Below, in pieces: positions 62,756-64,000 of a DNA stretch of 64,000 nt. Location: the NCBI RefSeq assembly GCF_001625305.1, contig NW_017804187.1:1441754-1505753 (forward strand), in the 5' to 3' direction. Within the stretch, counting starts at the first letter, position 1. The number at the start of each line of letters is the position of its first letter. The position numbers were made by a program, and so were the translations under genes. Source of the stretch: Branchiostoma belcheri (Eukaryota; Chordata; Leptocardii; Amphioxiformes; Branchiostomatidae). Below the pieces are notes generated by a model, which saw only the letters and a list, made by a program, of their open reading frames with translations, searched no databases and had not been told where the DNA came from.

Positions 62756-64000
62756 CACTGCACTGATTTACCAACGGCAGTGAATGCCAATTAAGTGAAG
62801 TTCAAGAAAATAAAAAAACTCAACTTCAGTAATTTCATTTACTACCATTAACACCGAAATTGCCAGAATTCACTTTAATCTACTACCATTGTCATGTCCG
62901 ATACCGGTATTACACAACGTAAACATCACGCGACTTTACTATCATTTACTACCATTGGTACATCCAGATTTTCGTGCACTGCGAACTGAACAAACCTCCG
63001 AAATTACCAGGCTAGACTTTTATTTACTACCATTGTCATGTCTGATACTGTTTACCAACTAAACATTACCCGACTTTACTATAATTTACTACCATTGGTG
63101 AATATGCAACTTTTCGTGCAGTGCCTTTGTCCTTGAGACAACCGTGAAGGATAAGACCCCCCCCCCGTGTGACCCCGCAGATTGGTATCGTTATCGGTAG
63201 TTATCCCCCGACATGACCAGACTTGAGTTTTATTTACTACCATTGTAAAATACACTACTGATTACAGAGTAAACATTACTCAACTTTACCAGCATTTACT
63301 ACAATTGTCATGTCCAATACTGACTACATAGTTAACATTACTCGACGTTATTGGCATTTACTACCATTGTCATGTCCGATACTGGAAACAAAGTAAACAT
63401 TACCCGACGTTACTGACATTTACTACCATTGTCATGTCCAATACTGACTACATAGTAAACATTTGAAATTTACAAGACTTTACTATAATTTACTACCATT
63501 GGCAAATACAGATTTTCGTGCACTGCGAACTGAACAAACCTCCGAAATTACCAGGCTAGACTTTTATTTACTACCATTGTCATGTCTGATACTGTTTACC
63601 AACTAAACATCACCCGACTTTACTATAATTTACTACCATTGGTGAATATGCAACTTTTCGAGCAGTGCCTTTGTCCTTGAGACAAGCGTGAAGGATAAGG
63701 ACCCCCCCCCGTGTGTGACCCCGCAGATTGGTATCGTTATCGGTAGTTATCCCCACCGACATTACCAGACGTGACTTTTATTTACTACCATTGTAAAAAT
63801 CCGCTACTGATTACAAATTAAACATTACCCGACTTTACTATCATTTACTACCATTGGTAAATCCAGATTTTCGTGCACAGCGAACTAAACTTGTATCTAC
63901 TTGTAGACTTGTATCTACTACCATTGTCATGTCCGATACTGGAAACAAACTAAACATTACCCGACTTTACTATAATTTACTACCATTGGTGAATATGCAA
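62756..64000. repeat. TTTACTACCATTG tandem array with higher-order repeat
   Basis: TTTACTACCATTGTCATGTC and TTTACTACCATTGGTAAAT-type units, with CATTACCCGACTTTACT between, recur about every 60-110 bp to the window end. A higher-order period of about 536 bp is visible: GCACTGCGAACTGAACAAAC at about 62977 and 63513, and TTGTCCTTGAGACAA with a C-run at about 63127 and 63671. Fragments of the family are found at 41228-41465 and 52612-52680. Confidence 0.85.

Overview
The window is animal (metazoan) genomic DNA: long introns with GT/AG junctions, microsatellites, tRNA-derived SINEs, a LINE fragment and very many short inverted-repeat elements. A calmodulin-family gene keeps the intron positions of chordate calmodulin genes, and TPR genes occur as tandem copies. 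Together these suggest a lancelet (Branchiostoma-like cephalochordate). That assignment is an inference and no database search was possible. No bacterial-style operon, CRISPR array or rRNA gene was seen.

Layout. 1-19 kb is essentially repeats: degenerate tandem repeats, GATG microsatellite, at least six inverted-repeat elements, and no supported gene. At 19.46-19.51 kb a minus-strand ATG, hydrophobic signal-peptide-like stretch and GTAAGT donor look like the first coding exon of a secreted protein, with no following exon found. From 20.1 to 37.6 kb lies a tandem array of two intact paralogous genes (23111-28085 and 31193-35793, both +), with a third copy of their shared 3' flank at 20.1-20.6 kb. 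Each gene has four coding exons and encodes about 1,300 residues: N-terminal TPR-like units, a basic linker, a DUF294/GlnD-type nucleotidyltransferase core with its helical partner domain, and a C-terminal array of 10 or 11 nearly identical 44-residue TPRs. This nucleotidyltransferase-TPR pair is the most unusual protein content of the window.

From 61.4 kb down to 40.7 kb on the minus strand runs a four-EF-hand calmodulin/troponin C-like gene. The exons are 31, 144, 110 and 136 nt and then one of two alternative terminal exons (77 or 113 nt) that encode the same 17-residue start and different tails. Its ATG exon lies probably beyond the right edge. Its introns hold most of the repeats of the right half: foldback elements with tandem-repeat arms, a family of long-arm hairpin MITEs, SINEs, a CR1-like LINE fragment, dinucleotide repeats, an array that seems to have grown out of the gene's own exon 5 splice junction, and a partial copy of exon 3. 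The terminal exons sit in a stretch rich in promoter-type motifs (RFX, YY1, ETS/CRE, NRF1), which may be a separate promoter. 62.2-64.0 kb is again repeats.

How parts relate. The two TPR-nucleotidyltransferase genes arose by segmental duplication of an 8-9 kb unit that includes 5' noncoding exon, gene, polyA region and 3' flank, and their TPR arrays keep changing by unequal exchange. The EF-hand gene is independent and opposite in orientation. All exon joins given here are read from splice-site consensus, frame and paralogue comparison, without transcript data.
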